A DNA stretch of 54,481 bases from Actinomycetota bacterium (GCA_963169665.1 CAUJET010000052.1:1-54481), one strand, 5' to 3'. Counted from the stretch's first letter, positions 40,186 to 54,054 are shown. Made by a program: numbers and translations. The notes: generated from the letters alone by a model not told the origin.

Positions 40186-40809
40186 TCAGGAGGACGCGGC
40201 GAGCGATGCGGTGACGGCGTCGAGGCGCCCGTCGATGGCCGCCCAGTCGAGGTGATCGATCGCCGCCGACACCCACGCCGCACGATCGTTGCGATGGCTC
40301 AGGTAGTAGGCGTGCTCCCACACGTCGACGACGGCGACCAGGTCACTGCCCGGCACGTGCTGCGCGTGGTGGTCGTGCACCATGCCGACCTGCAGGCTCC
40401 GACTCGCGGTGTCGAACGCGAGCACACCCCACCCCGACCCCTGCACACCCATGCACGCCGCCGTCAGCAGCGAGCGCACCCGATCGACACCGCCGGCGGC
40501 ATCGAGGTGCTCGGCCACGGCGCCGGCCGGTCGCACCGGCTCGGGCGACAGGTTCTCCCAGAACAGCGAGTGCAGGACATGGCCACCGAGGTTGAACTCA
40601 CGGGCGGCTTCGAGGCCGGCGTACCGAGCGGCGTCCGACGGGTCGACGATGCGCAGCTCCTCGAGCGCGGCGTTGGCCTTGTCGACGTAGGCGCGGTGGT
40701 GCTTGTCGTGGTGGAGGTGGAGGGTCTCGCTGTCGCACCACGGCTCGAGAGCGTCGTACGCGTACGGCAGCTCCGGCAGGACGAGTTGGGTCATGGTCGA
40801 TGCAGTCAT
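40186..40809 (-). CDS. Fe/Mn superoxide dismutase
   Basis: 207 aa. Metal ligands are in LHLHHDKHHRAYVDKAN, GGHVLHSLFWENL and DVWEHAYYLSHRND, the standard His-His-Asp-His set. The Gly-Gly of GMQGSGW-like segment reads GVQGSGWGVLAFD. The chain is of normal length with a substitution-rich second domain, so Fe or Mn use cannot be told. It dismutates superoxide in the cytoplasm. ATG 40809 is 9 nt after a SigF-like -10 box, suggesting a leaderless mRNA; ATG 40794 is an alternative start. Divergent from the UspA gene. Confidence 0.93.
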   Translation of the reverse strand: MTASTMTQLVLPELPYAYDALEPWCDSETLHLHHDKHHRAYVDKANAALEELRIVDPSDAARYAGLEAAREFNLGGHVLHSLFWENLSPEPVRPAGAVAEHLDAAGGVDRVRSLLTAACMGVQGSGWGVLAFDTASRSLQVGMVHDHHAQHVPGSDLVAVVDVWEHAYYLSHRNDRAAWVSAAIDHLDWAAIDGRLDAVTASLAASS

Positions 40810-40818
40810 GCACGAGAG

Positions 40819-40845
40819 GTACCCCGGACGAGTGGGCCCACAAAC
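40819..40845 (-). promoter_or_regulatory. SigF-like promoter of the superoxide dismutase gene, leaderless
   Basis: GTTT-N17-GGGTAC then 9 nt to ATG 40809; equally read as GTTT-N16-GGGGTA. Confidence 0.6.
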
Positions 40846-40988
40846 GCAACGAGACGAACGCGACACGACGAGACGCACGACACGACGCGGCACGACGGAG
40901 CAGGAACCGGCGATGCGACAGTCGGCACGAGAGGCGAACGGGCGGCGCGTCCATGTGTCCCGGCGTCCTCCACGGGGAACACCCGTGC

Positions 40989-41471
40989 ATGACACATGTC
41001 CTGATCGCAGCCGACGACACCGAGGTGTCGATCGATGCCGCCCGCACCGCACGTGACCTGTTCGGCGATGCCGCGCACTACACGGTCATCAGCGTCGCCG
41101 ACACCAGCGGGTTCATGTGGGCCGGATCCGCGATGGCCTGGGGCGTGCCCTACCCGATGACGATCCCGGCAGCGGGTGTGGCCGGTCCGCCGCTGGTGTT
41201 CCAGCAGCCGACCGACGAGGATCACCGGCCGATCGATCTCGCCGAACGTCAGGCCGACGAGGTGGCGGTGGCCGCCGACCTGCCCGCTGCCGACGCGATG
41301 GGCGAGGTCGGCGATCCGGCGCATGCCATCGTCCGAGCAGCCACCGAGTGCGGTGCCGACGTGATCGTCGTCGGTTCGCACGACCGCTCGTGGCTGTCGA
41401 AGTTGTTCTCCCCGTCGGTGGCCAAGGCGGTGGTGAGCGAGAGTTCGATCCCCGTGCTCGTGGTGCGCTGA
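40989..41471 (+). CDS. Universal stress protein (UspA family)
   Basis: 160 aa, one Usp domain. THVLIAADDTEVSIDAARTA is the first strand and helix, and ADVIVVGSHDRSWLSKLF-SPSV the ATP-loop region. The family's G-x2-G-x9-G(S/T) ATP motif is only partly kept: SHDRS replaces the second Gly and SPS the last GS, so ATP binding is doubtful. A 45-residue insertion rich in Ala/Pro/Gly (MWAGSAMAWGVPYPMTIPAA) sits in the middle. Divergent from superoxide dismutase. Confidence 0.85.
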   Translation: MTHVLIAADDTEVSIDAARTARDLFGDAAHYTVISVADTSGFMWAGSAMAWGVPYPMTIPAAGVAGPPLVFQQPTDEDHRPIDLAERQADEVAVAADLPAADAMGEVGDPAHAIVRAATECGADVIVVGSHDRSWLSKLFSPSVAKAVVSESSIPVLVVR

Positions 41472-41485
41472 CCGACCGGGGACCG

Positions 41486-41518
41486 GATCCTGGGGATCCT
41501 GGGGAGATGATCCTGGGG
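41486..41518. repeat. Three copies of GATCCTGGGG in a convergent gap
   Basis: Copies at 41486, 41495 and 41509 lie between the stops of the UspA gene and treY. No stable hairpin is obvious. Confidence 0.8.
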
Positions 41519-41530
41519 ACCGGCTCGGCG

Positions 41531-44353
41531 TCAGACCCGCTCCAGGAGCACGCCCGGCCGGTCGCTCACCAGTGCGGCGAGCGCCGTGCGCCCACGGTGG
41601 GTCGTCCGCCTGTCCGAGAGGGCGTCGCGCCAGTCGCCGTCGGGGAGGTCGACCAGCGTGTCGCCCCACCCGCCGGCGTCGCGAAGCGCCGTCGACCACC
41701 GCGCGGCGACGACTGCGATCGTCGGCCCACCGCCCGCCGGCGACATCGTGTGCCCGACCGCGTGGGCTGCGCCACGTCCGGCCACCGCCAGCGGTGTGTA
41801 CGTCGAGCCCGGCGCGAAGCTGCTCGGATTCGTGCGACGCACCCGCAGCGCCGTGCGCACGAGATGTGCCTTCGCCACGCCGAGGTCATCGGTCGCGATC
41901 GCCGCGGCGGTCCACGACCCACCGCCGGCCGAGGTCGCCCGGCGCAACAGGTCGCGTTCGGCCGCCACGTCGGGATCGGCTCGGTTGTCGGGATCTGCCA
42001 ACGTGGTCCGCCACCCGAGCGACCCCTGGTAGAGATCGGGCACGCCGGGTCCGGCGAGCGCGAGCAGGAGCGACGACAGCGAGACCCACCGCCCGCGCAC
42101 GACGAGGTCGTCGAGGAGCGGGTCGAGGACGCGCCGGCAGTCGGGGTCGGTGACGAGCAACCGGATCGTCTCCTCCACGTCCGCCTCGTACGGCTCGGCG
42201 GGCCGCAACCACGACGTGCGCCGCTTCGCTTCGCGGGCGGCCTTCACCGCCACGGGTGCGAGACGGTCGACCTCGGCGGGATGCGCGGCCAGCACCAGCT
42301 GCAGCAACTGCAGGTCGAGCACCGGGTCGCGTCGGTCCGGTCCGAGCAGGTCGTCGAGGCGGGCGTTCACCGACGACGACGCCTCCACCCACCGTTCGGG
42401 CAGTTCCGTGAGCGCGGTGAGCCGGGCGCGTGCATCGGCCGAACGTTTGGAGTCGTGAGTGGAGGTCGCCACCATGCCGAGCGGCGAGACCTCGGCCGCC
42501 CGGCGACGCCGGGCGTGGAAGTCGTCGACGTCGATCGACCACGCCAGCGGGTCGGCACCCACCTCGCACAACGACACCAGTCGTGGCAGTCGATAGAAGG
42601 CCGTGTCCTCCACACCCTTCGCCGTCACTGCGGCGGTGAGCTGCTGCAGTCGCACGACGAAGGACTCCTCGGCCTGCGTGCGCGTCGCTCGGTCGAACAC
42701 CGACCGGTACGAACGCAGCGCGGTCACGCCGTCGCGGTCGCCGTCGAGCATCGCTTCGGCACGGGCGAACATCTCGTCGAGCACCCGTCGGTCACGGTCG
42801 TCGGCCGGGCGCGCCGGACGCACGTAGGTGCGATACACCGGGCACCCGATCGTGAGCGCCGCGACCGCCCGCCGCACCGCCGATTCGTTCGGGGATCGAT
42901 CGTTTCCACCGTCGAGCTGCTCGGCCACGAGCACGCCCAGGCCGGTGAGCCGCCGCAGCTCCGTCTCGAACAGTTGGGCGAGCGCATCGTGCTCGGCTGT
43001 CAGAACGATGTTCTCGAGCGGCCCCTCGAGCGAACCGGCGGCGCCTGCGCCGTCGGCCGCCGTCCACGCTGCCGCCGCGAGTGCGGTCATCGAGGCTTCC
43101 GCCGCCGGGACCACGAACAACCGGTCGAGCGCCGCGGCCTGCTCGTAGCCGGTGGTGCCGTCGACCGGCCACGACGCGGGCAGGGACTCGTCGCTCGCCA
43201 GGATCTTCTCGACCACCAACCAACGGTCACCGATCTCCTGCCGGAGCCGTTCGAGGTAGCCGGTCGGGTCGGCCAGGCCATCGGGGTGATCGACGCGCAC
43301 CCCGTCGATCAGACCAGCGGCCACCATCGAGAGCGTGCGGCCGTGCGTCGCCGCGAACACCTCCGGATCCTCCTGGCGCACGCCGACCAGATCGGCGACG
43401 TCGAAGAAGCGTCGACGATCGAGGCGCGTGCGCGCCTCGCGCCAGTGGGCCAGCCGGTAGTGCTGGCGTTCCAGCACCCAGTCGAGCGTGCCCGGATCGC
43501 CCGACATCGCGGCCAGCAGTGCATCGATCTCGTCGGCGATCTCGGCGCTGCGGTCGGCGAGGTCGCCGAGCACGCACACCACCCGATGATCGTCCGCCGT
43601 GGCGCCGACCCGAGCGGGATCCATCATCCGCTGCTGGAAGCCATGGGCCAGCGTGGCGTAGCGCCGGCGCACCGTCCCGCCGGGCGCGTCGACGGCGTCG
43701 ACGGGCGCAGCCGGCATCGCGGCATCGAGCGCGGAGGCGACCGCGTCGACGATCTCGGCGACCGATTCGTCGCACAACGGCAGGCTCTGCTCGTACACGC
43801 GCAGCACGAGGTCGTGGCCGGTGCGGCCGAGTCGAACGTCGCCGTTGCCGACCGCGACGTCGAGCTCGTCGCCGAGGACGGGGAGCAGGAGCCGGTCGGG
43901 CACCTCGGTGGTGCCGTGCCCCCAGGCGAGGTCGAACCAACGCGCCATGCCGCTCGACCGACCGTGGCGGAGCACGTCGGCCCACGCGGGCGAACGAGGA
44001 TCGGCGGCGAGGTGGTTGGGCACGATGTCGAGCAGCACGCCGAGTCCGCGCTCGTGCGCGGTGGTCACGAGCCGCCGGAAGGCGTGCTCGCCACCTCGTT
44101 CGAGGTCGACGAGGTGCGGATCGATGACGTCGTAGCCGTGGCGAGAGCCGGGCACGGCCTGGAGTACGGGCGAGAGGTACACGTGCGACACGCCGACCTC
44201 GACGAGGTGGTCGAGCAGATCGGTCGCGGCGTCGAAGCCGAACGTCGGCGTCAGCTGGATCCGGTAGGTGGCGAGCGGCGCCGGCCCGTCGGGGGACGAC
44301 GAGAACGACGGGGATGACGGAGCTGACAGGGCTGACGACGCGTCGGGCGGCAC
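41531..44353 (-). CDS. treY: Maltooligosyl trehalose synthase (TreY)
   Basis: 940 aa from GTG 44353. GH13 enzyme: ATYRIQLTPTFGFDAATDLL and SHVYLSPVLQAVPGSRHGYD at the start are typical of TreY; LIDGVRVDHPDGLADPTGYL contains the nucleophile Asp region, VVEKILASDESLP the acid/base Glu, and VATSTHDSKRSADARAR the transition-state Asp. It isomerises the reducing end of a malto-oligosaccharide to an alpha,alpha-1,1 link; TreZ then frees trehalose. It ends the glgE operon, 84 bp after treZ. Longer than usual because of Ala/Gly-rich loops. Confidence 0.95.
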   Translation of the reverse strand: MPPDASSALSAPSSPSFSSSPDGPAPLATYRIQLTPTFGFDAATDLLDHLVEVGVSHVYLSPVLQAVPGSRHGYDVIDPHLVDLERGGEHAFRRLVTTAHERGLGVLLDIVPNHLAADPRSPAWADVLRHGRSSGMARWFDLAWGHGTTEVPDRLLLPVLGDELDVAVGNGDVRLGRTGHDLVLRVYEQSLPLCDESVAEIVDAVASALDAAMPAAPVDAVDAPGGTVRRRYATLAHGFQQRMMDPARVGATADDHRVVCVLGDLADRSAEIADEIDALLAAMSGDPGTLDWVLERQHYRLAHWREARTRLDRRRFFDVADLVGVRQEDPEVFAATHGRTLSMVAAGLIDGVRVDHPDGLADPTGYLERLRQEIGDRWLVVEKILASDESLPASWPVDGTTGYEQAAALDRLFVVPAAEASMTALAAAAWTAADGAGAAGSLEGPLENIVLTAEHDALAQLFETELRRLTGLGVLVAEQLDGGNDRSPNESAVRRAVAALTIGCPVYRTYVRPARPADDRDRRVLDEMFARAEAMLDGDRDGVTALRSYRSVFDRATRTQAEESFVVRLQQLTAAVTAKGVEDTAFYRLPRLVSLCEVGADPLAWSIDVDDFHARRRRAAEVSPLGMVATSTHDSKRSADARARLTALTELPERWVEASSSVNARLDDLLGPDRRDPVLDLQLLQLVLAAHPAEVDRLAPVAVKAAREAKRRTSWLRPAEPYEADVEETIRLLVTDPDCRRVLDPLLDDLVVRGRWVSLSSLLLALAGPGVPDLYQGSLGWRTTLADPDNRADPDVAAERDLLRRATSAGGGSWTAAAIATDDLGVAKAHLVRTALRVRRTNPSSFAPGSTYTPLAVAGRGAAHAVGHTMSPAGGGPTIAVVAARWSTALRDAGGWGDTLVDLPDGDWRDALSDRRTTHRGRTALAALVSDRPGVLLERV

Positions 44354-44437
44354 GTGGAGGTGGTCCCCCGTTCCGCCGTCGGCGACACCTCGCGACGCCG
44401 GCGCCCGTGTGCCATGTGTCGGGATCAGGCGACGGGA

Positions 44438-46192
44438 TCAGGCGTCGGGCTCGCCCGGCTCGGCCGGCCGCAGGTCGAGCACCACCGTGCACCCGGGCGC
44501 GAGCAGTGCGGCGTCACCCCAGGTCGCGTCGTTGGTGAGCAGCGCGGTCCCGCCGCCGGCGAGGGTGCCCACGTCGACGGGTCGGTCGTCGATCGCGACC
44601 ACCACCATCACCCGCTGCCCGCGCACGACCACGAACGCGCCCGCATCCGCATGCACCGCTGCTGCGGTGTCCTCCGGACCCTCGGTGCGCAGCGCCGGGT
44701 GGCGATGGCGCAGCCCGAGCAGCTGCCGGTACCAGCGCAGCATCGACGAGTGCGGTTCCTCCTCGAGCTCGTCCCAGTCGAGCACGCTGCGCCGGAAGGT
44801 CGCCTCGTCCTGCGGATCGGGCACGTCGTGATCGTCGGCCATGGCGAACTCGGCGCGACGCCCTCGACTGACGGCCTCGGCCACCTCGGGATCGGGATGG
44901 TCGGTGAAGTACTGGAACGGCGCCGACGCAGCCCACTCCTCGCCCTGGAACAGCAGCGGCAGGAACGGCGACGTCAGCAGCAGCGCTGCCGCGGCCTGTG
45001 CCGCGGGGACGCCGACGAGATGCTCCAGCCGCTCACCGCTCGCACGGTTGCCCACCTGGTCGTGGTTCTGCACGGCGGCCACGAACGACCGTCGGGAGCG
45101 CAGACCGACGGGCGCGCCGTGCTCGGTGCCGCGGGCCACCGACACGCGCCCGTCGTACACGTACACGCGCTCCAGCGCGCGCCCCAGATCGTCCCAGCCC
45201 TCGTAGTCCGCGAACCAGCGGTCGTGCTCACCGGTGAGGGCCACGTGGAGGGCGTGGTGGAAGTCGTCGCTCCACACCGCATCGAGCCCGGCCGGGGCAT
45301 CGACACCCCGGTCGACGAGCGTCGGATCGTTCAGATCGCTCTCGCCGATCACCCACACCGTCCGGCCGAGTTCGTCGCCGAGCGCACGCACCTCGCGCGA
45401 CAGCTGCGCCAGGAACGGCTCGTCACCGGCCAGGGCCGAATCGTCCTTCAGCGCGTGCACGGCATCGAGGCGGAGACCGTCGACGTGGAGATCGCGCACG
45501 AGCATCAGCACCTGGTCGACGAGGAACCGTCGCACCTCATCGCTGCCCGGCTGGTCGAGGTTCACCGCAGCACCCCACGGCGTGTGGTGCGCTTCGGTGA
45601 GGTACGGGCCGAGCCTCGGCAGTCGATTGCCGAGCGGGCCGAAGTGGTTGTGCACCACGTCGACCACGACCGCGAGCTCCCGGGCATGGCACGCGTCCAC
45701 CAGCCGCCGGAGCCCGTCGGGGCCGCCGTACGCCTCGTGCACCGAGTAGAGGAACACGCCGTCGTACCCCCAGCCGCGGGCGCCGGCGAAGGTGATGACG
45801 GGCATCAACTCGATGGCCGTGACGCCCAGGTCCACGAGATGGTCGAGCCGGTCGACGACACCGTCGAAGGTGCCCTCGGGCGTGAAGGTGCCGACGTGCA
45901 GCTCGTAGATCACCTGGTCCGCGAGCGGACGTCCGATCCAGCCACGATCGGTCCACTCGAACGGTCCGGGCGGCATCGATGGTCCGTCGACACCCTCCGG
46001 TTGCCGCCGTGACCTCGGGTCGGGGATCTCCTCGCCGTCGACCACGAACCGGTACGCCCCGGTGAGCTCGCGATCGGTGGTCCACCAGCCCTGCCCGTCC
46101 CGCCGCATCGCCCACTGTCGGCCCTCGTGCACGAGCGTCACCTCGCGGGCGAGCGGCGCCCACAGTGCAGGTATGTCGAGCGGTCTGGTCAC
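44438..46192 (-). CDS. treZ: Malto-oligosyltrehalose trehalohydrolase (TreZ)
   Basis: 584 aa, normal length. N-terminal beta domain (LWAPLAREVTLVHEGRQWAM), then the GH13 barrel: VIYELHVGTFTPEGTFDGVV, VVDVVHNHFGPLGN, VDGLRLDAVHALKDDS (nucleophile Asp), VIGESDLNDP (acid/base Glu) and AVQNHDQVGN (third Asp). It releases trehalose from the maltooligosyl trehalose made by TreY. GTG 46192 overlaps the glgX stop by 4 bp. Confidence 0.95.
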   Translation of the reverse strand: MTRPLDIPALWAPLAREVTLVHEGRQWAMRRDGQGWWTTDRELTGAYRFVVDGEEIPDPRSRRQPEGVDGPSMPPGPFEWTDRGWIGRPLADQVIYELHVGTFTPEGTFDGVVDRLDHLVDLGVTAIELMPVITFAGARGWGYDGVFLYSVHEAYGGPDGLRRLVDACHARELAVVVDVVHNHFGPLGNRLPRLGPYLTEAHHTPWGAAVNLDQPGSDEVRRFLVDQVLMLVRDLHVDGLRLDAVHALKDDSALAGDEPFLAQLSREVRALGDELGRTVWVIGESDLNDPTLVDRGVDAPAGLDAVWSDDFHHALHVALTGEHDRWFADYEGWDDLGRALERVYVYDGRVSVARGTEHGAPVGLRSRRSFVAAVQNHDQVGNRASGERLEHLVGVPAAQAAAALLLTSPFLPLLFQGEEWAASAPFQYFTDHPDPEVAEAVSRGRRAEFAMADDHDVPDPQDEATFRRSVLDWDELEEEPHSSMLRWYRQLLGLRHRHPALRTEGPEDTAAAVHADAGAFVVVRGQRVMVVVAIDDRPVDVGTLAGGGTALLTNDATWGDAALLAPGCTVVLDLRPAEPGEPDA

Positions 46193-48357
46193 GGCGTGAC
46201 TCCGCCGTCGACGGCGCGGGGCCGGCGGAGCACCATCAACGAGCGACCGGCGACCACGATCGGTCGGCCGTCGTCGCCCAGTGGCACCGCTTCCGTCGGG
46301 TCGACCGCGCCGGAGGCGGTGTCGACGGCCAACCACCACGGACCGGTGTGCGCACTGCCGTCGGTGTGTTCGTCGGCGGATCGGCCGGCGTGCTCGGGCG
46401 GGATGCAGAACGAGACGTCGTCGGGCGACGGGTTCACGAACCAGAGCACGTCGTCGTCGTGCACCTCCTCGCCGCGGGTGTCGACCTCGATGTGCTCGCC
46501 GCCCAGGAACATCGTGAGCGCGCCGAGTTGGCCGTCGTTCCAGCGCTCGTCCTCCATCGGCGTCCCCGCCTCCGTGAACCACGCCAGGTCGGTCACGTCG
46601 CTGCCGTGCAGTTGGCGGCCCTGGAAGAAGCGGCGCCGCCGGAACGTCGGATGGGCCGCCCGGAAGGCGATCAGCCCGCGGGTGAAGGCGAGCTGCTCGG
46701 CGTCGACGTCGTCCCAGTCGAACCAGGACAGCTCGTTGTCCTGGCAGTAGCCGTTGTTGTTCCCCTGCTGCGTGCGGCCGAGCTCGTCGCCCCCGAGCAC
46801 CATCGGCACCCCCTGCGACAACAACAGCGTGGCCATCAGGTTGCGTTGGCGACGTGCCCGCAGGTCGACGACGGCCTCGTCGTCGGTGGGTCCTTCGACA
46901 CCGCCGTTCCACGAGCGGTTGTGCGACTCGCCGTCGCGGTTGTCCTCGCCGTTGGCCTCGTTGTGCTTCTGGTCGTAACTCACGAGATCGCGCAGGGTGA
47001 AGCCGTCATGGGCGGTCACGAAGTTCACGCTCGCGTGCGGACGCCTGCCCGCCGCCTCGTAGAGGTCGCTCGACCCGGTGATGCGGTAGGCGAACTCACC
47101 CAGCGTGTGCGGCGCGCCGGCCCATGTGTCACGGATGCAGTCTCGGTACTTGCCGTTCCACTCGGCCCACTGGGGTGGGAAGTTGCCCACCTGGTACCCA
47201 CCGTCGCCCACGTCCCACGGTTCGGCAATCAGCTTCATCGAGCTGATCACGGGATCCTGCTGGACGAGGTCGAAGAACGCCGACAGGCGGTCCACCTCGT
47301 GCAGGGTGCGGGCGAGGGTCGAGGCGAGGTCGAAGCGGAAGCCGTCGACGTGCATCTCCTCGGCCCAGTACCGCAAGCTGTCCATCACCATCTGCAGCAC
47401 GTAGGGGTTGCGCATGTTCAGCGTGTTCCCGGTGCCCGTGTAGTCCATGTAGTAGCGCTGGTCGTCGTCGGTGAGGCGGTAGTACGCCGCGTTGTCGAAG
47501 CCCCGGAACGACAGGGTGGGGCCGAGGTGGTTGCCCTCTGCCGTGTGGTTGTAGACGACGTCGAGGATCACCTCGATGCCCGCCTCGTGCAGCGTCTTCA
47601 CCATCAGCTTGAAGTCGGTCACCTGCTGACCGTGCTGGCCGCGGTGGGCGTACTCGTGGTGGGGCGCGAAGAAGTTGAGGGTGTTGTAGCCCCAGTAGTT
47701 GCGCAGTCCGCGCTCGAGCAGGTGCGAGTCGTGGGCGAACTGGTGGACGGGCAGCAGCTCGAGGGTGGTGACGCCGAGCGACCGCAGGTGCTCGACGAAG
47801 GCGGGGTGGGCGATGCCGGCATAGGTGCCGCGCAGTTCCGGGTCGACGTCGGGGTGGCGCATGGTGGCTCCCTTCACGTGAGCCTCGTAGATCACGGTGT
47901 CGGCCCACGGCACGCGCAACGCCTGGTCCTGCCCCCAGTCGAAGAACGGGTTCACCACGATCCCGCGAGGCGTGACGCCGGCGCTGTCGCTGTCGTCTCG
48001 GGAGTCGGGATCGCCGAACGGATAGCCGAACGCAGCCTGGTCCCAGTCGATGTCCCCCGCCACGGCCCGGGCGTACGGGTCGAGCAGGAGCTTGTTGGGG
48101 TTGCACCGATGTCCGGCGGCCGGGTCGTACGGGCCGTGGACACGAAAGCCGTACGGCGTGCCGGCGTCGAGGTCGGGCAGGTAGCCGTGCCACACCGAGC
48201 CGGACCGCTCGGGGAGCGTCACGCGGTGTTCGGTGCCGTCGGGGTCGAACACGCACAGCTCCACCGCCTCGGCGACGTCGCTGAAGACGGCGACGTTGGT
48301 GCCCACCCCGTCGAAGGTGGCGCCGAGCGGCGTCGATGAACCTGGCCAGATGCGCAT
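46189..48357 (-). CDS. glgX: Glycogen debranching enzyme (GlgX)
   Basis: 722 aa. N-terminal CBM48 region (PLGATFDGVGTNVAVFSDVA, LPDLDAGTPYGFRVHGPYDP, GHRCNPNKLLLDPYARAVAG) and GH13 barrel with VILDVVYNHTAEGNHLGPTL, VDGFRFDLASTLAR (nucleophile), LIAEPWDVGDGGYQVGNFPP (acid/base) and FVTAHDGFTLRDLVSYDQKH (third Asp). It hydrolyses alpha-1,6 branches to supply linear maltodextrins to TreY. Ends with a 4-bp overlap into treZ; starts 71 bp after treS-mak. Confidence 0.96.
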   Translation of the reverse strand: MRIWPGSSTPLGATFDGVGTNVAVFSDVAEAVELCVFDPDGTEHRVTLPERSGSVWHGYLPDLDAGTPYGFRVHGPYDPAAGHRCNPNKLLLDPYARAVAGDIDWDQAAFGYPFGDPDSRDDSDSAGVTPRGIVVNPFFDWGQDQALRVPWADTVIYEAHVKGATMRHPDVDPELRGTYAGIAHPAFVEHLRSLGVTTLELLPVHQFAHDSHLLERGLRNYWGYNTLNFFAPHHEYAHRGQHGQQVTDFKLMVKTLHEAGIEVILDVVYNHTAEGNHLGPTLSFRGFDNAAYYRLTDDDQRYYMDYTGTGNTLNMRNPYVLQMVMDSLRYWAEEMHVDGFRFDLASTLARTLHEVDRLSAFFDLVQQDPVISSMKLIAEPWDVGDGGYQVGNFPPQWAEWNGKYRDCIRDTWAGAPHTLGEFAYRITGSSDLYEAAGRRPHASVNFVTAHDGFTLRDLVSYDQKHNEANGEDNRDGESHNRSWNGGVEGPTDDEAVVDLRARRQRNLMATLLLSQGVPMVLGGDELGRTQQGNNNGYCQDNELSWFDWDDVDAEQLAFTRGLIAFRAAHPTFRRRRFFQGRQLHGSDVTDLAWFTEAGTPMEDERWNDGQLGALTMFLGGEHIEVDTRGEEVHDDDVLWFVNPSPDDVSFCIPPEHAGRSADEHTDGSAHTGPWWLAVDTASGAVDPTEAVPLGDDGRPIVVAGRSLMVLRRPRAVDGGVTP

Positions 48358-48428
48358 GTCGTGCTCGTGATCTTCCTGTGCTGGTGTGGGTGCCTGTATG
48401 GGTGCTGGGTGGGTGCGGGTCCCGGACG

Positions 48429-51871
<3,443 letters not shown>

Positions 51872-51875
<4 letters not shown>

Positions 51876-53908
51876 GCCCCGACTCCTTCGTTCGTCCGGT
51901 CGGTCGTGCTGCTCGTCGTTCTGCCGTTGGCGGGCCGCAGCCGCAGCACGTGGACCGGGTGGTGGTTCGGGTCGAGGATCACGAGGTTGTGCGCGCCCGA
52001 CCAGCGGTATCGCTCGCCGCCGAACAGGTCGATCGCCTCGTAGTCGTCCCATGTCCCAGCACCGCTCGCACCCGGCACGCCGAGCGCATCGAGGTCGAGG
52101 TGCACCGTGCCCGCCTGTGTCGACCAGTGATCGGTCGTCGCGATCACGAGCACGGGGTCGTCAGAGGTGTCGCCCGTCGGGTCGGAGCCATGCGTCCGGC
52201 GCGGCGCCGTCTTGGAGAACGCCACGATGCGGTCGTTGTCGCACCGGTGGAAGTGGAGCGAGCGGTCGTGCTGGAGCGCCCGCATCTGCCGCCGGATCCG
52301 ATTGATCGTCGTGATCTCGCTGGTGAGCGCGTGCTCGCCGGGCGGCCACGACCGCAGCTCGTACTTCTCGTTGTGTGCATACTCCTCGGCGCCGGGTCGC
52401 GCCTCGTGGGCCATCGTCTCGAACGCCGGCCCGTAGATGCCGTACGAGGCGCCGAGCGTGGCGGCGAGCACCAACCGGCAGACGAACGCCGGGCGGATGC
52501 CCTGCTGCAGTTCCTCGGTGAGGATGTCGGGCGTCTGCGGCCAGGCGTTGGAACGGAAGTACTCGGCCGCCTCGCCGGTCACGAGGTGCCGCATGTACTG
52601 CTCGAGCTGCCACGGGGCGTGCTGCCAGGGGAAATGGGTGTACGACTGCGTGAAGCCGACCTTGGCCAGGTGCAGCATCACCGGCGGCGGGGCGAACGCC
52701 TCGGCGAGGAACACCACGCCGGGGTCCTCCCGGTGCATCTCGGCGATCAGCCACTCCCAGAACGCGAACGGCTTCGTGTGCGGGTTGTCCACACGGAACG
52801 TGCGCACGCCGAGCGCGCGCCAGCTGCGCACCACGTTCGCCAACGCCTGCCACAGGGCGGGCCAGTCGTCGGTGTCGAAGTTCAGCGGGACGATGTCGTC
52901 GTAGCGCTTGGGCGGGTTCTCCGCGTGGGCGATGCTGCCGTCGGCGCGGACGTGGAACCACTCGGGATGCTCACGCACCCACGGGTGATCGTGACTGCAC
53001 TGGAACGCCACGTCGAGCGCGAGCTCCATCCCACGTTCGCGACACGCCCGGACCAGCGCCCGCACGTCCTCGCGGGTGCCGAGCTGCGGATGCACCGCGT
53101 CGTGGCCACCGTGCTCGTCGCCGATGGCCCACGGGCTCCCCACGTCGTCGGCCGACGCAACGGTCGTGTTGTCGCGGCCCTTGCGGAACGTGTGCCCGAT
53201 CGGGTGGATCGGGGGCAGGTACACCACGTCGAATCCCATCGCGGCGACCTGGTCGAGACGGTCGATCGCGTCGCGGAGGGTGGCGTGGCGATGGGTGCCG
53301 TCGACGGTGGAGCGCGGGAAGAACTCGTACCAGCTGCTGCACCCGGCGAGCGTGCGTTCGACGACCACGTCCAACGCCGGCGTCGCCACCAGGTGTTGGC
53401 GGCGTGGTCGGGCCGCGGCCTCGTCGCGCGAGGCCTCGTCGAGCGCCACGTCCTGGCCGGCGGCGCGCTTGCGGGCGATGGTGCGGTCCCAGGTCGCGAC
53501 CTCGTCGACCCACGCCTCGACGGCGTACTGGTGGCGACCGAGTCCGGTGAGCGCGACCTCGGTCTCCCAGCGCCCGTCGGGTCGACGCTGCATCTCGGCG
53601 GTGTGCCACGCGCGGTCGCCGCGCCGGTGGAGCACCTGGGCGCGGAGTTCGTCGTGTCCGTCCGCGCACACGACCGCGGACACGACCATCACATCGCCCT
53701 CCACACGCTTCACGGGGAAGCGGCCGGCATCGACGACGGGCCGCACGTCGGTGATCGCCACGCGCGACGGGGCGGGGAGGTGCTCCGCAGCTGCGTGCAC
53801 CGGATCGACGCCGCCGGCGGCGGTTCCTGCAGGCGCGATGGCCGGATCCGCCGACATCGAGGGGTTCGAGGGCAGAGACGGGATCGACGTGGACGTCGTG
53901 GAGGTCAC
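51872..53908 (-). CDS. glgE: Alpha-1,4-glucan:maltose-1-phosphate maltosyltransferase (GlgE)
   Basis: 678 aa, normal length. N-terminal domain (RVAITDVRPVVDAGRFPVKR) typical of GlgE, then GSSWYEFFPRST-like YEFFPR, MGFDVVYLPPIHPIGHTFRK, VREHPEWFHVRADGSIAHAE, FRVDNPHTKPFAFWEWLIAE (nucleophile Asp) and VVFLAEAFAPPPVMLHLAKV (acid/base Glu). It extends alpha-1,4-glucan with maltose from maltose-1-phosphate, made here by the fused TreS-Mak. First gene of the five-gene operon. GTG 53908 is supported by a SigF-like -10 box 10 nt upstream; no good Shine-Dalgarno site. Confidence 0.96.
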
Positions 53909-53918
53909 GAAGGGGTGG

Positions 53919-53944
53919 GTACCCGAGCGGACCCTGCTTCATGC
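53919..53944 (-). promoter_or_regulatory. SigF-like promoter of the glgE operon, leaderless
   Basis: GCAT-N16-GGGTAC then 10 nt to GTG 53908. The -10 box is perfect; the -35 box is poor and equals that of the PilZ gene. Confidence 0.45.
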
Positions 53945-54027
53945 ACCGCCGGGCGTGCGCACCGTCACAGGGGAGTACCGCGGGTCCTCCCCATCGATCA
54001 GGGCTCACCGATCAGGTGCCATCACAG

Positions 54028-54054
54028 GTTTGGCCGACCGGTTCAGCGGGGCAT
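54028..54054 (+). promoter_or_regulatory. Weak SigF-like promoter of the GlsB/YeaQ gene
   Basis: GTTT-N17-GGGCAT, about 94 nt before ATG 54148. It matches the variant at 27711-27737. Confidence 0.3.

Noticed and set aside
41117..44317. Very long open frames opposite treY, treZ/glgX, treS-mak and glgE (to about 54160)
   Set aside because: They are complementary shadows of strongly conserved enzymes; the high GC content suppresses stops and their translations show no domain.
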